Source: Moringa oleifera
Lineage: Eukaryota > Streptophyta > Magnoliopsida > Brassicales > Moringaceae
Reading direction: 5' to 3'
NCBI GenBank assembly: GCA_021397835.1
Contig: JAJFZO010000407.1
Span: 2,294,001 to 2,358,000, forward strand
Length of the DNA stretch: 64,000 nt
Each line of letters starts with the position of its first letter. Position 1 is the first letter of the stretch. The notes under the pieces are model-generated. The model had not been told where the DNA came from. It saw only the letters and a program-made list of their open reading frames with translations, and made no database searches. The position numbers and the translations under genes are program-made. Shown piece after piece: positions 1 to 14,100 of this stretch.

Positions 1-1224
1 TGTCTCCACGGCACCCACTCCTGCCCAGGACATCCCTAGGATCCTTAGAACCAGGGACCACAGTTCTGCAGTCCATTTACACCCAAGCAGAAGATGGAAA
101 ATAGTCTCATTCTGTTCTTTACACAAATTGCATCTGTTAACTAGAATCTTTCCCAGTTTACTTAAATTATCAACTATCAGAATCTCTTCCCTTACTGCCT
201 CCCAAGTGAAAAAAGCTACATTGGGAGGCACCCTGGCTTTCCACACTTGTTTCCAGGGAACTTGTGTCCCTCATTCCAGTTGCAGAACCCCTGAAATAAG
301 ACTTTACTGTGAAATATCTTCTGTTCCCACTGCCCAGCTTCCACACCACAATATCTTGCACGCTGCTTTCTAACTTAATACTCTGGATCTTAGGGTATAA
401 CTCATCCACCTAGCCTACCTCCCAGTCCTGAAGGTTCCTACAGAGCTGCACAAACCAGGCACCTCCTCCTAATCCATTTTTCCAACACTCATCTCCATTA
501 CTCGCCAGAGGATAAACTGCTGTGAAAATCTCCTCAAAGGAGCCTCCTCACACCAGCAATCATGCCAAAACTTTTATCGACCTACTGTTTCCAACCTTAA
601 ACTGTATGCAGTCTTGTATTTTCTCCCATCCTTCACTACTTTCCATAGGCAAGAACCTTATGTCCCTCTCCCCAGCTGCGTTATCCATCCCCCTTCCATT
701 TCCCTGCACTTACACATAAAAATTTTCCTCCACAATCCCTCCTTCTCCACCATGTACCTCCACAGCCACCAACCCATTAAGGCTTTGTTAAATAAGGAAG
801 TATCTTTCACTCCAAGCCCTCCCAAGGTGATTGGTTGGGACAGCACCCTCCATTTCACCAAACGATATTCATAGATCTCTCCACTATTACCCCACAGAAA
901 ATTCCTTTGAGCTGCTTCCAGCTTGTGAGCAACCGCTTTTGGCATTGGAAACAACATGAAGTACACTGGCAAGTGAGAGTGTACTTTTAATGAAAGTTAG
1001 CCTCCCAGCCTTGGATAAATACTGCTTTTTCCACCCAGCTAGCTTCCTCTCGAACCTTTGTACAACTCCTTTCCAAGTGGACTTGTCTAAACATCTAGCA
1101 CCAAGGGGAAGACTTAGGTATTTCAATGGAAAACTAGTTACCTTACAATCCATAACACCAACCGGCTCCCTTGCGTTTGCCACTGCTCCCACCACTGCCA
1201 ACTCGAATTTTCTCAAATTAATTT

Positions 1225-1814
1225 TCAGCCTGACACTGCCTCAAAGATCAGCAGTATACTTCTAAGATTAATCAGGTCTTCCACCTCAGCACGGCAAAAT
1301 ATTATGGTGTCGTCCACAAATAGGATGTGAGTCATCTTCATTTTATTTTCTCTTCCTCCAACAGTAAACCACTCCAGCAACCTTCTTTCCTTTGCCCTTG
1401 ATGGTAATCGATCCAGAACCTCCATCACCAGCAAAAACAGTAAAGGTGACAAAGGGTTCCCTTGCCTTAGAATCCTTGACACACGAAAAAATCCCAATGG
1501 GCTACTCTTAACCATCACTGCAAAAGATGTTGTACGTATACACCAAAATATCCAACTATTCCACTTATTACCACAACCCACCTTCTTTAGAATATCCGTA
1601 AGAAACTCCTACAAGATATGGTCATAAACATTCTCTGTGTGTCCAATTTACACATATCACCACTTCTCCCTGATCTCTTCTGACTATCTACAACCTCATT
1701 CCTAATCAAAGCGGCATCCAAAATCTGCCTACCCTTTACAAAGGCATTCTGGTTCATACTAACCATCTCCTTTACTACCAATTTTAGCCTTTTGGCCAAC
1801 ACCTTTGAAATCAA
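1225..1814 (-). pseudogene. LINE reverse transcriptase fragment (broken)
   Basis: Two adjacent minus-strand frames carry RT motifs: 1587-1814 with MNQNAFVKGRQILDA and 1225-1581 with RQGNPLSPLLF and LFVDDTIIF. The usual plant L1 RQGDPLSP has D changed to N, and stops separate the blocks. These are RT core motifs of a non-LTR retrotransposon, now inactive. Confidence 0.87.
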
Positions 1815-2643
1815 TTTGTAAACACATCAAACCAAGCTGATCGATCTATATTCATTAATATTTTCAGCCCCATACCTCTTTGGTATCAAAAATAAAAAAG
1901 GAGCGTTTCATGACTTCACAAATTTTTCATTCTCATAAAAGTCCATGAACAACCTCGTGACGTCACCCTTCATCAACTTTCAATTTGATTTTAGAAAGGC
2001 CATAGTGAAACCGTCAAACCCTGGTGCCTTATCACTGTCACCTTCTTTCAGAGTATTCCACACCTCTTCCTTTGCATTTCAATTCGCTCTCTCAATTCCC
2101 TCCCAATTGTTTTAAAACTCAACCCCCAGTTTTGGGCACCATCTCTCACTTTCCTAATATAATTTCTTATAAAAACTTCTCACCCCTTCCTTTAACTCTC
2201 TTTCCTCAACCAGCATAACGCCATCAACATGCATCTTCCTAATGAAATTTTCTCTTCTATGGGCATTGGTAGATTTATGGAAGAAGGCCATATTTCTATC
2301 ACCCCCTTTCAGTCACAAAACTTTTGATTTTTGTCTCCATCAGACTTCTTCCAACTTCAATAACTACACCAGCTCATTGTTTATCTCCGTTCTGCTTGCT
2401 TGTATTTCCTTGTCATTTTTTTCCCACAGCACTGCCTTCCTTTGCCTCACATTCCCAAATTGCTCCTGCTCCATTTTTTAATCTCATTCTTAACCCTCTT
2501 TAGTTTCTTAGCAATTTATTAACTAGCATTGCCTTCCATTTCCTTGTTCTCCCACCACTCCTTAAGTAACTCCTTGAAGCCTTTAACCTCCAATCACATG
2601 TTTTCAAATCTAAATGAACACAGCCCCCACCTCACAGCATCCA

Positions 2644-2850
2644 TCACCAACAAGACACGATTGTGATCCAACAGGGAGTGTCCCTTAAATTGGACCACGT
2701 GTAACAGCTCCCGGCCAGCAGTAGCTCTTGAAGCCCCAGTTCTGAGGTTACCTCCATGAATTCTCCTGAATTGTCCTTCCTATTTGCTGTCCCTAACTTT
2801 TCATGAGAAAACATAACCTCGTTAAAATCACCCATGATTAACCATGGCAT
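2644..2850 (-). pseudogene. LINE endonuclease fragment
   Basis: The minus-strand translation contains MPWLIMGDFNEVMFSHEK followed downstream by LLAGSCYTWSN. This is the GDFN block and following region of an AP-like (exonuclease-endonuclease-phosphatase) LINE endonuclease. Only the central part is open; the flanking frames are interrupted. Confidence 0.85.
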
Positions 2851-4997
2851 TCCTTCAAACCTCCTATGGCCCTCCTTTTATCTCCTCCCATAATACCCTT
2901 CTCTCTCTATAGTTACAGCTTCCATAAACACCAGTAAATACCCAATCTACCCCTCTCCCCACCATTTCAAAGATACATGATAAAGTCATCCCACTTTCCC
3001 AAAAATCTTTTAGCCTCCTTAATTTCCCCTTCAAGCAAACCAGAATCCCTCCTGAGCTCCCCTGCGCATCATTAGCTTTTCATTCAGCATTCGTTCCATT
3101 CCACAAAGATTTGACCATCTAAATTCATCTCACCCATCTTTGTGCAAACACACTAAATCAGCCTTGACTGCTTAATAATGCTCCTCTTTTCCCCATTATT
3201 AGCCCCTCCCATATTCCATGATATGATCTTAACAACCATCATTGCGAGAACAACCCAGTCTTGCTATGACTCCACATATTTTCTCCTTTCCTTCCATAGA
3301 CTTGTCGTAGTTAACCTGACACTCTTACCTCCTACGCTCCCGGTTTATATCCTTGTTGCATTTCCCCTTACTACCTAACCTTGCCAAACTTCCCTTTCCT
3401 AGCCTGCCCTGCTTGCCTTATTCTCTCCACCTCTATGAAGAACGCCAACGCCTCCTCCTTCTCCATTCCTTCAAAAGAAAGCTCCAATGGCCTACAGAAA
3501 GTGGATAGATTCCTAACTATCCTCACTGAGGCTTCTCTCTGCCACTCCATTGCCTCGTCCCCCATTGGATCATCAACTTTCTTATCAGAAAACCCATCCT
3601 CCTGTCTCGTCACTACTCCTAGTATCCGTTTTCCCCTTCGCAATTCTCCTTTGCTCCCTATAGCTCCTCATCGCATGTAGCCAGAGGAGACACCACCATC
3701 TCCATCCCTACATGCCCTCCTCGTCTAACTCCTGCCCATTAACTACTCCCCTTGCCTAATATCAACTCCTACACCTTGTCAACCCATTCCTAGTCTCAAT
3801 TCGCCCCACTTTATAATTATATAAGTACTCTTCACTAGCGTTGGGTCCGCGATCCAATTTGGTCGTCTCTGTAGCTATTATGCTCATCTGTGATGGTCAA
3901 AGGTGCTTTAGACTCATCATTCTTACCCACGATGACCTTATAATTTAGGTCAGATCTATGACTTCTTAACCAAACCTCCTGCACTATACTTGAACCTGAC
4001 CCGCTGAAACCAACTGCCTCATATGACAAGCCTAATTCCTCGAGCATTAGACATCAGTCCCTTGGGACTCTCATCTCAAAGCTTTTATCACATTGTTGAA
4101 TCCAGCCCGAATCCCCTAACCTCTAGCCCATCCGGCCATCCTCCACTCCCGCTATAGGTCTATCTACCCTTTAGCCCAATTTCTTACTACTGGGTTTGGG
4201 TTGCCCAAGGGACCCAAACCCTAGCCCACCCAACCTTAACTCATCACGATCCACCCTACTCACCTTCTCCACCCGCGCTCTCCTTCATGCCCTAACCATT
4301 GTTCTTCCCCAATATCTTTGTCGTCGACAACCATCTCCTTCCCTGTTCAACCCCTCATTATCATTCTATCTACTCACGTAGACTCCTTCATCAACTCTAC
4401 CATCCTCTCGCTCCCACATTGGGCCCACTCTTCGATACCCATTTGACTCGATTGCTTCTGTCAATCGTCCAGAATCAATGCACCCACATTGATGCTACTT
4501 TTCCCTTTCTCTCATCTCTTACTTTCCCTCCCATCAGCCCTTCCTCTCTAAAATCTAATACCTTCCTCCACCACCCAAAGCTATCACCATCATCAGGCAT
4601 ATATATCTCATTTTTCCCTTACTAATATGGAACAACCTAAGGAATGCCCCACTACTGTTCAAGCCGTACGTCGCCATTGGTAGTCTAGTACCTTCTCTCT
4701 CTCCTGTTCCTTATCCATCCTCCTTTGCTCGTGGCCACCATCAAGCTATTCAAAAAGATGCACAACCACCTCCAATCATCACCACTAACCCTTCTTCCTT
4801 TTCCTTGTTCGATAATCCGCCAATCATCGACCCCTCCTCCTTCAAACTCAAATAGTTTTCTTTCTATCCTAATGGCAAAAACAACCATTTCTCTCGATAT
4901 CTCTAATACTAGGCATAATAAGATGAAAGATAGAAATGCCAAACAAATGAACCTAATCTCTAGATATAAGGAAGAAACAACTCATCTCACCCTTACT

Positions 4998-5112
4998 CTC
5001 CCTCTCTCTCTCTCTCTCTTTCACACACACATTTGCATGCACAGGGAGAAATTTTGACAAAAAGACATCAACCAAGAGAGGAGAAAGAAAGAGAGAGATA
5101 GAGAGAGGAGGG
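4998..5112. repeat. CT/GA-rich simple sequence between LINE and SGR6 exon 44
   Basis: A run of CT dinucleotides at about 5001-5023, then a short CA run, and a GA-rich stretch at about 5077-5112 occupy the small interval between the 5' end of the LINE and the donor site of exon 44. The minus-strand reading shortly downstream of the donor is polypyrimidine-rich. Confidence 0.7.
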
Positions 5113-5122
5113 GGCAAATCAC

Positions 5123-8100
5123 CATCAATACACATGATACTGCCGTTACTTGCACGGATTCATCTGAGTCATCAAGCAAGGCCAATATTACACCCAGAAC
5201 TTCAGTGGCGTATTGACAAATATGAACAGATGGTATCTGCCAAGACAAGTAAGATTAAAATAGCAACCGATACTCTGACCAAATATAAACAATAACTTTA
5301 TCTTAGAAAGTGGATGGGTAACCACAACTGCACAGTGCTATATGCTTGTATGGAGATGTACATGCTTCTTCAGCAAAACCATTTAGTAAATTAAGAAGTG
5401 ATAACTGTAGGAAACTCAATTGCTTACAAACTAAAGTTACCTTGAATATTTGCATTAATATCTCTTACCTGTACTAGCCCTCTTAAACAAAGGCGTCTAA
5501 CAGTGGGGGACTCATCTGAGACATGTCGGCACAAGGCTTCAACCATCTGCTCTAGCAAGGAACCCATCCCGACACTACAAAATGGAGGAACTTAACCAAT
5601 AACATCTTTATATTGAGGAAGATGAGCCACTAACAAGAACGCGGATGAGCATCACTTCTTAGTCACAACCAAGAAAGCAAGAGAGGTTTTCCCCTCAGGC
5701 CTTAAATTAAACTTAGCACAGGAAGGTCAAATTTAAGACAACTGAACTTACAAAAGCCTAGCAAATTTCAAACTAGATCAACTGTTACCTAAAATTGGAT
5801 TGATCTGATCAACATACTCAACTGTACACTGCTAAACTACATCGCCTCAAATGGATTTTCTATTTCTTTATTTTTTTTCTTTTTTCCCACCAAAATAACA
5901 ATAATAATTCCCCCAAATGAACATCCTCTCTCATTCTTTCTTCTAAGCCTGTTGCTCCCATGAACAAAAACAACAATTGTCCTTGGAAGAAACATCCCTT
6001 CCTTTGTTCTATACCTATTTCACATTTTCCATCTGCAATCACATAAGTCAATATCATGTTTGACAGACACAACTTCATGTAAAAGGAGTGGACCACAACA
6101 ATGATCACAACACATGGTGTCTTCTCACTTCACAGGATATGCTTGTCAGCAACCATCATAGCCAATAAAATCCAGATACGATATTTTGGATCCAACAATA
6201 AAAATGCTACCAAAAGAGACATCAAAAACATATAAAAAATATGCAAATAAACGATTGGATAAAGCAACAAAACCAAAAGGACTGAAACCAAAGACAGAAC
6301 ATTGGGAAGGTAAATGGTACAATTCATACCTATACCGAACAAACTCTGACAATGCTGCAGCTGCAGCTTCCCTTTGAAATCTTTGCGAACGGTTTAATGA
6401 TTTAGTCAAAATTTGGCCTATAGCTTGAACCTGAAGATTACCACCATAAACTTCTCCGGTATTTCAAAATAAATATGCACACCAAAACAATTTCCTTCGT
6501 AGTTCACAATGATCATGAATTATATGTGAGGGAAGGAAAAAGAAAAAGAATACTTTACCATGAACTATATTCCGAGGAAGGAAAAACAAAAAGAAAATCA
6601 GATGGATAACAGATTACTTTACCTCTTTTGGTCTCTTAATGGAAATGCAACCGGCGATATCTCCAATAAGATTAATCCATTTCTCCTTTTCATTTTGCTC
6701 CCCATCCCTAGCTAAGATCTAGGGAATATAATATTCAATGTTACCTCATTATACTGAATCAATGCTCAAAGTGAAGATCATTGCATTGGAAAATTTACCT
6801 TTCCCATCTCGAGGTCTCCAACACATTCACAGAAAGCCTGAAAAGCAGTCAGAAGAGCACTGCAATGATAGAAGAAAGAAGCATAATGTCACCACTATAC
6901 CGCTTCTGAACCCCCATAACCAAAATATACGTTCAGATGCTTTTGTCAAAGACATTAAAAATTAACACAGACCAATAGATGCTTTACCGTAATGGTTCAT
7001 GCTGACCAGAACTTGCTAGACCATGACAACTTCCTAATTGAAGTGTAAGTGCGGCAACAACAGAAGCATAACTCTGCTCAACAACTTTCTTTCCAACTTT
7101 ACCACCACCTCTGCAATTAACAATTTTTTTTAAAAGACACATGTAATTAAACATTGTCAAACTGTGAGGCTATACCAAGAAGGGGAAATCCAAAAAGTTG
7201 ATTGCTGATACCTGAAAAAGGCAGTGAGAGCAAACATAGCAGCTTGCAAAATGTCATCTTCTATCCGAGTTTCAGCCAAATGACTAGAATTTTCTCCTTT
7301 TTCTGCATCACCTTTTAGGATAGGAATCTGGTTGAGGACAGATAGCAGATGCTCCAGAAACAAAAATGAAAGTTCTGGGTGTTGCGAGAAGGCCTGTATT
7401 GCAAAAATAAAAGATAAAAAATAAAAAAAGATTAAATAGTCAAATGGCAATAGATGATTGAAAACAACATGGCATACGCATGGATATTTCATTAACCAAT
7501 CACAGATGCACATAAGCCAACCAATCCATAGAAACATATATACTAAATAAAATACTAAGTTGAGAAATAGTGTGTTTCTAGCCAGTGGAACACACTCATA
7601 GCTGAGATACAATACTTTTGGCTTTGCCATTGAGCAAATTTGCACAAAAAGATGAAAAATTCACATCGAAGGACATAGGATTTCCCATCATAATATAAGA
7701 AAATAATTACAAAATTGATCATAAGATATTGCATGAATAATTCTTGGGTGGTCCCTTATCTTCTATTTCAAAGTCGATTCACAAAGACATTGAAGAAAAG
7801 AAAGTTTTATCAGAAAAGACAGAGAAGTAGGAAGGGAACTTCTATATTGCCATCTGGTTACTCTAAATTTTATATTCCTCAAAGACTGAGCTCCCCTCTC
7901 TTGTTAGAGCACCAAATAATTTTATCAATGAGTATATCAATATGAAGAGCGTCATCCAAGGTCCCATGCAAGGTTCAGCATACGCGTCAGAGAAAATCCA
8001 TCAAATTTCAAGACTTGGAAAGAAAACAAACAAAAAGAAAAGATTCTCAATAATCAATCAGCAATCTTCTAACCAGAAACTAGTCCCATAATAAAGCAAC

Positions 8101-11100
8101 AATCTTCCAACTAAATGTCAGATGGGGGCTCACGTAGAATGCATCCTGCATTGGCCAACCGCCACGCAGTCTAGATATATCCTTGGTAGCTATATCCCTT
8201 CCAGCAGCAGCCAATACTTCGCTGAATACAATTCTTGAATGGGTGTTCTCAGCTAGTGAAGAAATCTTGACATTGTTAAGGACAAACACAACAAAGACAC
8301 GGAATAAAAAAAAAATGGAAATCCCAAAATTAATCAGGGAATGCTATGGACAAGTCAAGAGCTAAGAATACAACCTAATTGAAGTAATTAGGCTGATAAA
8401 TTTAACTGAAAAAGATACAGCCCCAAGAGCTTCCAAACGTAGATGCTTCTCAGTTACATGAATGGCAGCAGACAGTAAAGATTGAGTTGTCCTACAAACA
8501 AAGATGCAAACAGCATTAATAAGAAATTCTGAACATCTACATCAAGACAGTAGACAGTCCAAAAAGCTCAAATTTGGAAGCAATTCATAGTTCTTTTAAT
8601 AATTAGAAATACCTTGAAATATCATTATCACTTAGCTCATTGCCCCTCTTTGAAACAAACTCAATAACAGCCTGGATAGCCCCTTCAGCTGAGTGCCTAA
8701 TCTTATCACAAATGGCAGCTGTACAACCATGCAGGGCAGCTACAAGCTGCAATAAATCATCAAGAACGAAAATCACATGGCCTGAGTCTTATGCCAATAT
8801 TTCAACATGTTTGACAAAATAAATCCTACCTCATCCTTAGATAATAAAACACAGACAGAGGAAACAATTCTGTTAAAAACCTCAGATGGATCAATAGAAG
8901 CATCCTGAATACAGATAGAAGAAAAGTCAACCTGGTGCCCTGATTTTTCTCACCACTGCTTCTAAACGATAGTTATAAGATAACAATAACAATTTATAAA
9001 GAAAGTTCATGCAAAAGTTGCAAAAGATTTACACTTCTCAAGATGGCTATAACGTCCTCAAGGGAGGATAGAGCACTGTAGGACAATTCTATATCCACAC
9101 CGATACTAGCACCTCCAGGTCTTGGAAGCGAAAGAGAGATGCTGAAGAGTTGATCGAGAATCTACTCAGAAGAAAAAGAGTGGAACAACTTAATACCTTA
9201 TCAATCATTATTAAATAAAATACTTACACAAAATTCATGTATATAATTACAAATATGTACCAATATGTATTTACTGAAGCAAAATACAAACAACTGAGTA
9301 CCAATCTGATACCTGCGCGGACATTTTTCTGACTTCAGAGTTAGTGTCTGCACAACGTGGAAGATATGTAATGACCCTATCTCCCAAACAAAGGGCTTCA
9401 CGACTTGGCAATACGAATACCGCTGATAGTTGAACAAAAGAAATAACCAAATCTTAGTAAAGCGCATGAAAGGCTATAAAGCAGTTTCAGGAATCACATT
9501 ACATGTTAGGCTAGATAAATTTCCATGGAGAGTACGATCGATGTGCTTGCTATGAACACAACTTCCACGGCAGCCAAGAGAACAATAGCCACTGACACAA
9601 AGCATCCTAAACTTGAGGAGCATCTCCTGCACTGCAAGACAACCTCTTCTCCTTTGATACTCAATTGGTGAAGAAACATATTGATCAAGTTGTCTCAAGA
9701 TATGCAATAGCTGCTCTGCTCGACTTCTTCCATCCTCTCCACTAATTGTTGCACATATCAGAAGTTTAAGGATGTAAGCAACGACATGAATAAAGCATAA
9801 ATACAGGATCTATATGGATTCCATGCAGAAGGGCTGGATTATGATGCCACCATAAACTCCCATCTTTTTAATTTCTTCACCGACTGTTTGTAGAGACAAG
9901 TTAATAAAAGAAAACAAGAAAAATTCACCCAATCGGTCTAATGTGAGAAAGAAAGATAAGCACATAAGCTATGAAATTTTGGTAGGAGTTCATTATGCAC
10001 TCTATTTCAGATATATCCACACAATACAAGTCTTCTTTTAACACCCAATGAACTTGGACCCCTAAAGAAATTTCCAACCTTCAATACAATCAACAAACTT
10101 CCTTAAAGAAAACAATTCAACTACCACAACCCCAACCACCACCACCCCCCCTCCCAAAAAAAAAAAAAGTGAATAAGTAACAAAGCAAAAGAAAAGAAAG
10201 TTAGAGAATTGCAACAGCTTAGATCTCTAACACAGGAATTACTAAATCCAACGAAAGAACGTCTAGTAAATCTTGCAACATATTACAATAGAATAAAAAG
10301 TAAATAAACTACATAATAATATCTTGACCGATAAATATCTGGAAAAGTTAGATTTTGTGATGTAATATACCTAGTATGGAGAATTGCACAAAGGAGAGTA
10401 ATAAGGTTGTCTATAAGGGGATTGACAACATCTGCTGGATCATTTGGTAAAGCAAAGAACCCCAAGATGGCCTGTCAAAAATTGCAGAGAAGACAGCAAA
10501 GGATTAGTATAAATGAATCATTAATAACTATATTTGTACTAATGTATTATAATAAAGTACCTACCTTCATAATATGATTTCTAGTTTCCATTGTCAGCTT
10601 TGGTTCTACAGAAACCAAGGTGGTGCAGGCACTTAATGCAAGGGCCTATAGAGACACATGATAAACACGGAAACAGATTTAATTAAAAGTTTATTGCATT
10701 GATGAGAAAAGGCAGAAACAGTTCTAATTGAAAGTTCATTTGATGGAAATCTCCACAACACAGACACACACACACTAATATTAATGGACAGTTGTCACAA
10801 AGCAACATACTTGAGTGTGCAGAAGTTCAAGACTAGAGTCAGCAAAACCATCATTTTCATCTCGGCCCATTAAAGTTAATATGTAGTCAAGCATCTGGTC
10901 TCTCCTCTTAAGTGGAAATGATGCACCATTTTCTGCAGCAATAATGACAGCACGACCTACATGAACAGTAAACAAAAATATTCATGTCTTCATTTATCAC
11001 AACATTATCACACAAACACTAATCCCATCTCAGTATGTCCTGAGTTATTCAAGCAAAATTATTCACTTCATAGTACCAATTAGCTGTCACCTTAAAAAGT

Positions 11101-14100
11101 GAAATTCCAACATGTGGCATGTGTAAGGTGAGAAAATCCAACAAAATTTTGAAAAGAAAATTTGACGAATATACTTTATGCAATTAATAGAAACCTAGTA
11201 AATCGATAGCCGTTATGACAGCCTGCTTTGCTGTAGGGTGTCGTACATGAAGAAGCCGCGAAAGCATATTAGTCCCCTGTGAGCGAGAGAAATAAATGAC
11301 TGACCTGTCTGCCATGTAACGCAACCAAAAAACTCATAACAATGGGAAAAGTGGTTCAAGAATAAAAGAACGAGCTGACCTTCAACCAATAGACCTTACT
11401 ATCAACATGTCATTATATGATGTACAGTCCTTTACAAGTAAGAGTTTCTTATCAGAAGTTTTGTCCTAAATCCATATTTTACATAAACATATTGTTTGTA
11501 AGTTAACAAATGAAGCAAGACAATCCTTTCCGATGTGGTAGATTGTGCTGAAACTCCAACAGGAAATATATTGGCAAATCTGAAAATTTACATCATTAAT
11601 AAGAATAAAATCATTACGTATCAGCAAACATTCACACAGCCTGTTTTATTGCAACATATGTTTTGACTGAACCCAACCCAACTGGAACCTAGCACATGTC
11701 GATTTGAATCTACCAGTAGGCACGTGAAACTCTCTACTTCACATTTATCCTGTGTATAGATGGGTTAACATATGCGTGCATAAAGTAGTTGCTGGAAGGT
11801 TCAAAAGTTACGAATGAAAAGAGTTCAGAGAATGGGAAGCTAGCAATTAAGTAAAAAATATAGTGTAAAGAAGCACAGAAAAAGCCTCATACAACAAGTG
11901 CATCGATTCTAGCTTCGATAACTGTCGATGGTGCGTATCTTGCGGCATATCCGTACATTAGGGCCAACGCAGCATGTATATCATCAGACTCTTCTGTTCT
12001 ATAACTATCAGAAAATAAAGATAAAAATCTGCAATAGGAAACGTTAAAAACATCAGATCAACATCCAGTTATACTTATTTACTACAATCACACAATAAAA
12101 AAAGAAAAAAAGCATAAAATAAGATACATAATCAAAAGTTTGTTGACCTTAATAAATGAAAATTAATTGATCAAACAACTAGTAACACTGATGCCTTGTT
12201 CAATGGAATTCATTTGTAAGCACCTGTTAAGGTTTGGATCAAACTAGCATAACCACACAGCCACACCAGTATTCTCCTCCACCAGAATAATCATAACAGA
12301 AATTGCATTAACCATAGAACCCACAAATTATATAGTTTGCCAAGACAAATTAAAACCTCAAGTATCTTCCCTGTATTTGTTTATTGAGTAACTTCTATAA
12401 TATAACACCTTTAGTGACAAAGAAATGGACAAGCTGGCACCCAAGATGTTTGAACTGCATTATGATTCTTTCAACCTACAAAGGAAAGGTAGCATGCAAG
12501 CAGACAAACATTCACCAAAAAAAGGAGCAGTGGATGGGGAAATATGAAATATTGTATTTTTTGGTACAGAATTGTTGACAGATGACTCTTTTTGGTGGTA
12601 AAGAATACACGGGAAACCCCTTTTTGTAGCATATTCAATTGGTGTGATGTTGGTTGCGGCAGGCGTTTAGAAAGGTGTACATCATAATTTCATCTTGGCA
12701 CATACCTCTGGAAGATACTTTGCCCAACATTATCCAGAATGTCTTTCAGCTTTGCCAATACCGTATCTAAGTGGGATGCTGCAACCTAGGTAATTAAAAA
12801 CATAATCACAAATATAGAAAAGAAGAGAGCAAGAGAGACAGATAGCATGTCTGAAACTACAGGTTTACTATACCAATCCCATGGCTTTTGCCAGACCTAG
12901 CCTGTTCATTGGAATGGTAATGTTAGCTTGTTTGTACATCCAGTCAATCTTGTCATGAACATAAGCCCTATCACTAATTTTCTGAAGGAGCATGCCTAGG
13001 CACCTGAAAGAAATGAACAACATTGTAAAAATAAACAAACCAGTTATAGTTGAATACTTCAGATTAGATTACAGAAACCTAACAGTGCAAGCTTTTAGGA
13101 GCCCACAGAAGTAAATATATTTAGGAACATAACAATATATATGAGGACACTTTTTAAGTGTACAATCCAGATCAATAATCCCTAACCAGGATATGTATAT
13201 AGAAATGCTGTGAATCCTGAAAAGAATATAAGCGCTATTCTGCATAAGTGCAGGCACGTGTTTGGGCAGGTTTGCATAAATGTCAAAAAGCTACCAACCA
13301 CTTAAATAAATTTACTACAGTAAGGTGTCCATATGAAATGCTTGACATGATGAACTGTATAGTTATACTCTGTCATGTCAATGTTCCAAAAACTACCACG
13401 TAACCTGATTAATCACCTGGTTAATCAATATGATTCAAGAAAGGTTGCAGCAAGTGCCTACAAGTTGAAGTTATTAGGTACAGAACTTCGACTTCAACTA
13501 AACACTGGTCACCCCAAAACTTGCAATTCTGAGATGTTTTCCGGAATTATAAGCAACACACACCATTTAATGCAAACTATCTGTGCAAGAACATTCGTCC
13601 ATATAAGCTAAGCCCTTGACTTAGCTAATGTATGATCAATGCAATAAAAATCACCCAATAAAACCCAATAGAAGTCTTCAATCCATTCTACTATTCATCT
13701 GTCACATTCAAATCAAGAAAAAGTAGACCTTATGGGGCAGAAGCTTTTGGCAAGCATCAACTTCATTCTTATGCATGCATGTGGATGCATACATGAATAA
13801 GCAAAGAAATATAACCATATAATTTGCAAAGATGAGAAATAGAAAATGGATAACGAAGTTCAAGTTCTATTACATGCATGGTAAAGAAAGAGATAATACA
13901 AGCGAATGGAACAACCACCAACCCGCTAGAAGTATAATCTAAAGTAGAATTTTACTGAGAACACCATCAGTGTGGACAACCAACAATTAGGAGACCCCGG
14001 ACACATCACAATATTTGACAAACCTTTGCAAATAAATGAATAATTCAGAAGGAATTTTTTTTTTCTGATATTCTCAAATAGATACAAGAAAAAGCACGAA

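Larger units (their letters stand above)
1..5000 (-). mobile_element. L1-type LINE in SGR6 intron 44, degenerate, 3' end off window
   Basis: Read on the minus strand this stretch carries the ordered parts of a plant L1 LINE, all broken by stops and frameshifts. An ORF1-like region lies around 3371-3643 and further toward 4700. Endonuclease follows at about 2644-2850 (MGDFNEV motif and a YTWSN segment). Reverse transcriptase lies at about 1225-1814 (NQNAFVKGRQI, a degenerate RQGNPLSPLLF and the FVDDT active-site box near 1305-1319). The thumb and zinc-finger tail region is at about 128-1216. The 5' end is near 4900-5000, next to a CT microsatellite; its sequence around 4840-4900 resembles the right end of the copy at 25000. 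The element has the same orientation as the host gene and ends about 120 bp from exon 44. The frames are too damaged for activity. Confidence 0.88.

Noticed and set aside
1..5122. LINE interrupting the SGR6 coding region
   Set aside because: The exon before it ends at a conserved exon end with a usable GT donor, so an intronic position explains the data better.
7157..7645. 162-codon minus-strand frame as a separate small gene
   Set aside because: It is SGR6 exon 38 (7212-7393) read through into its flanking introns.
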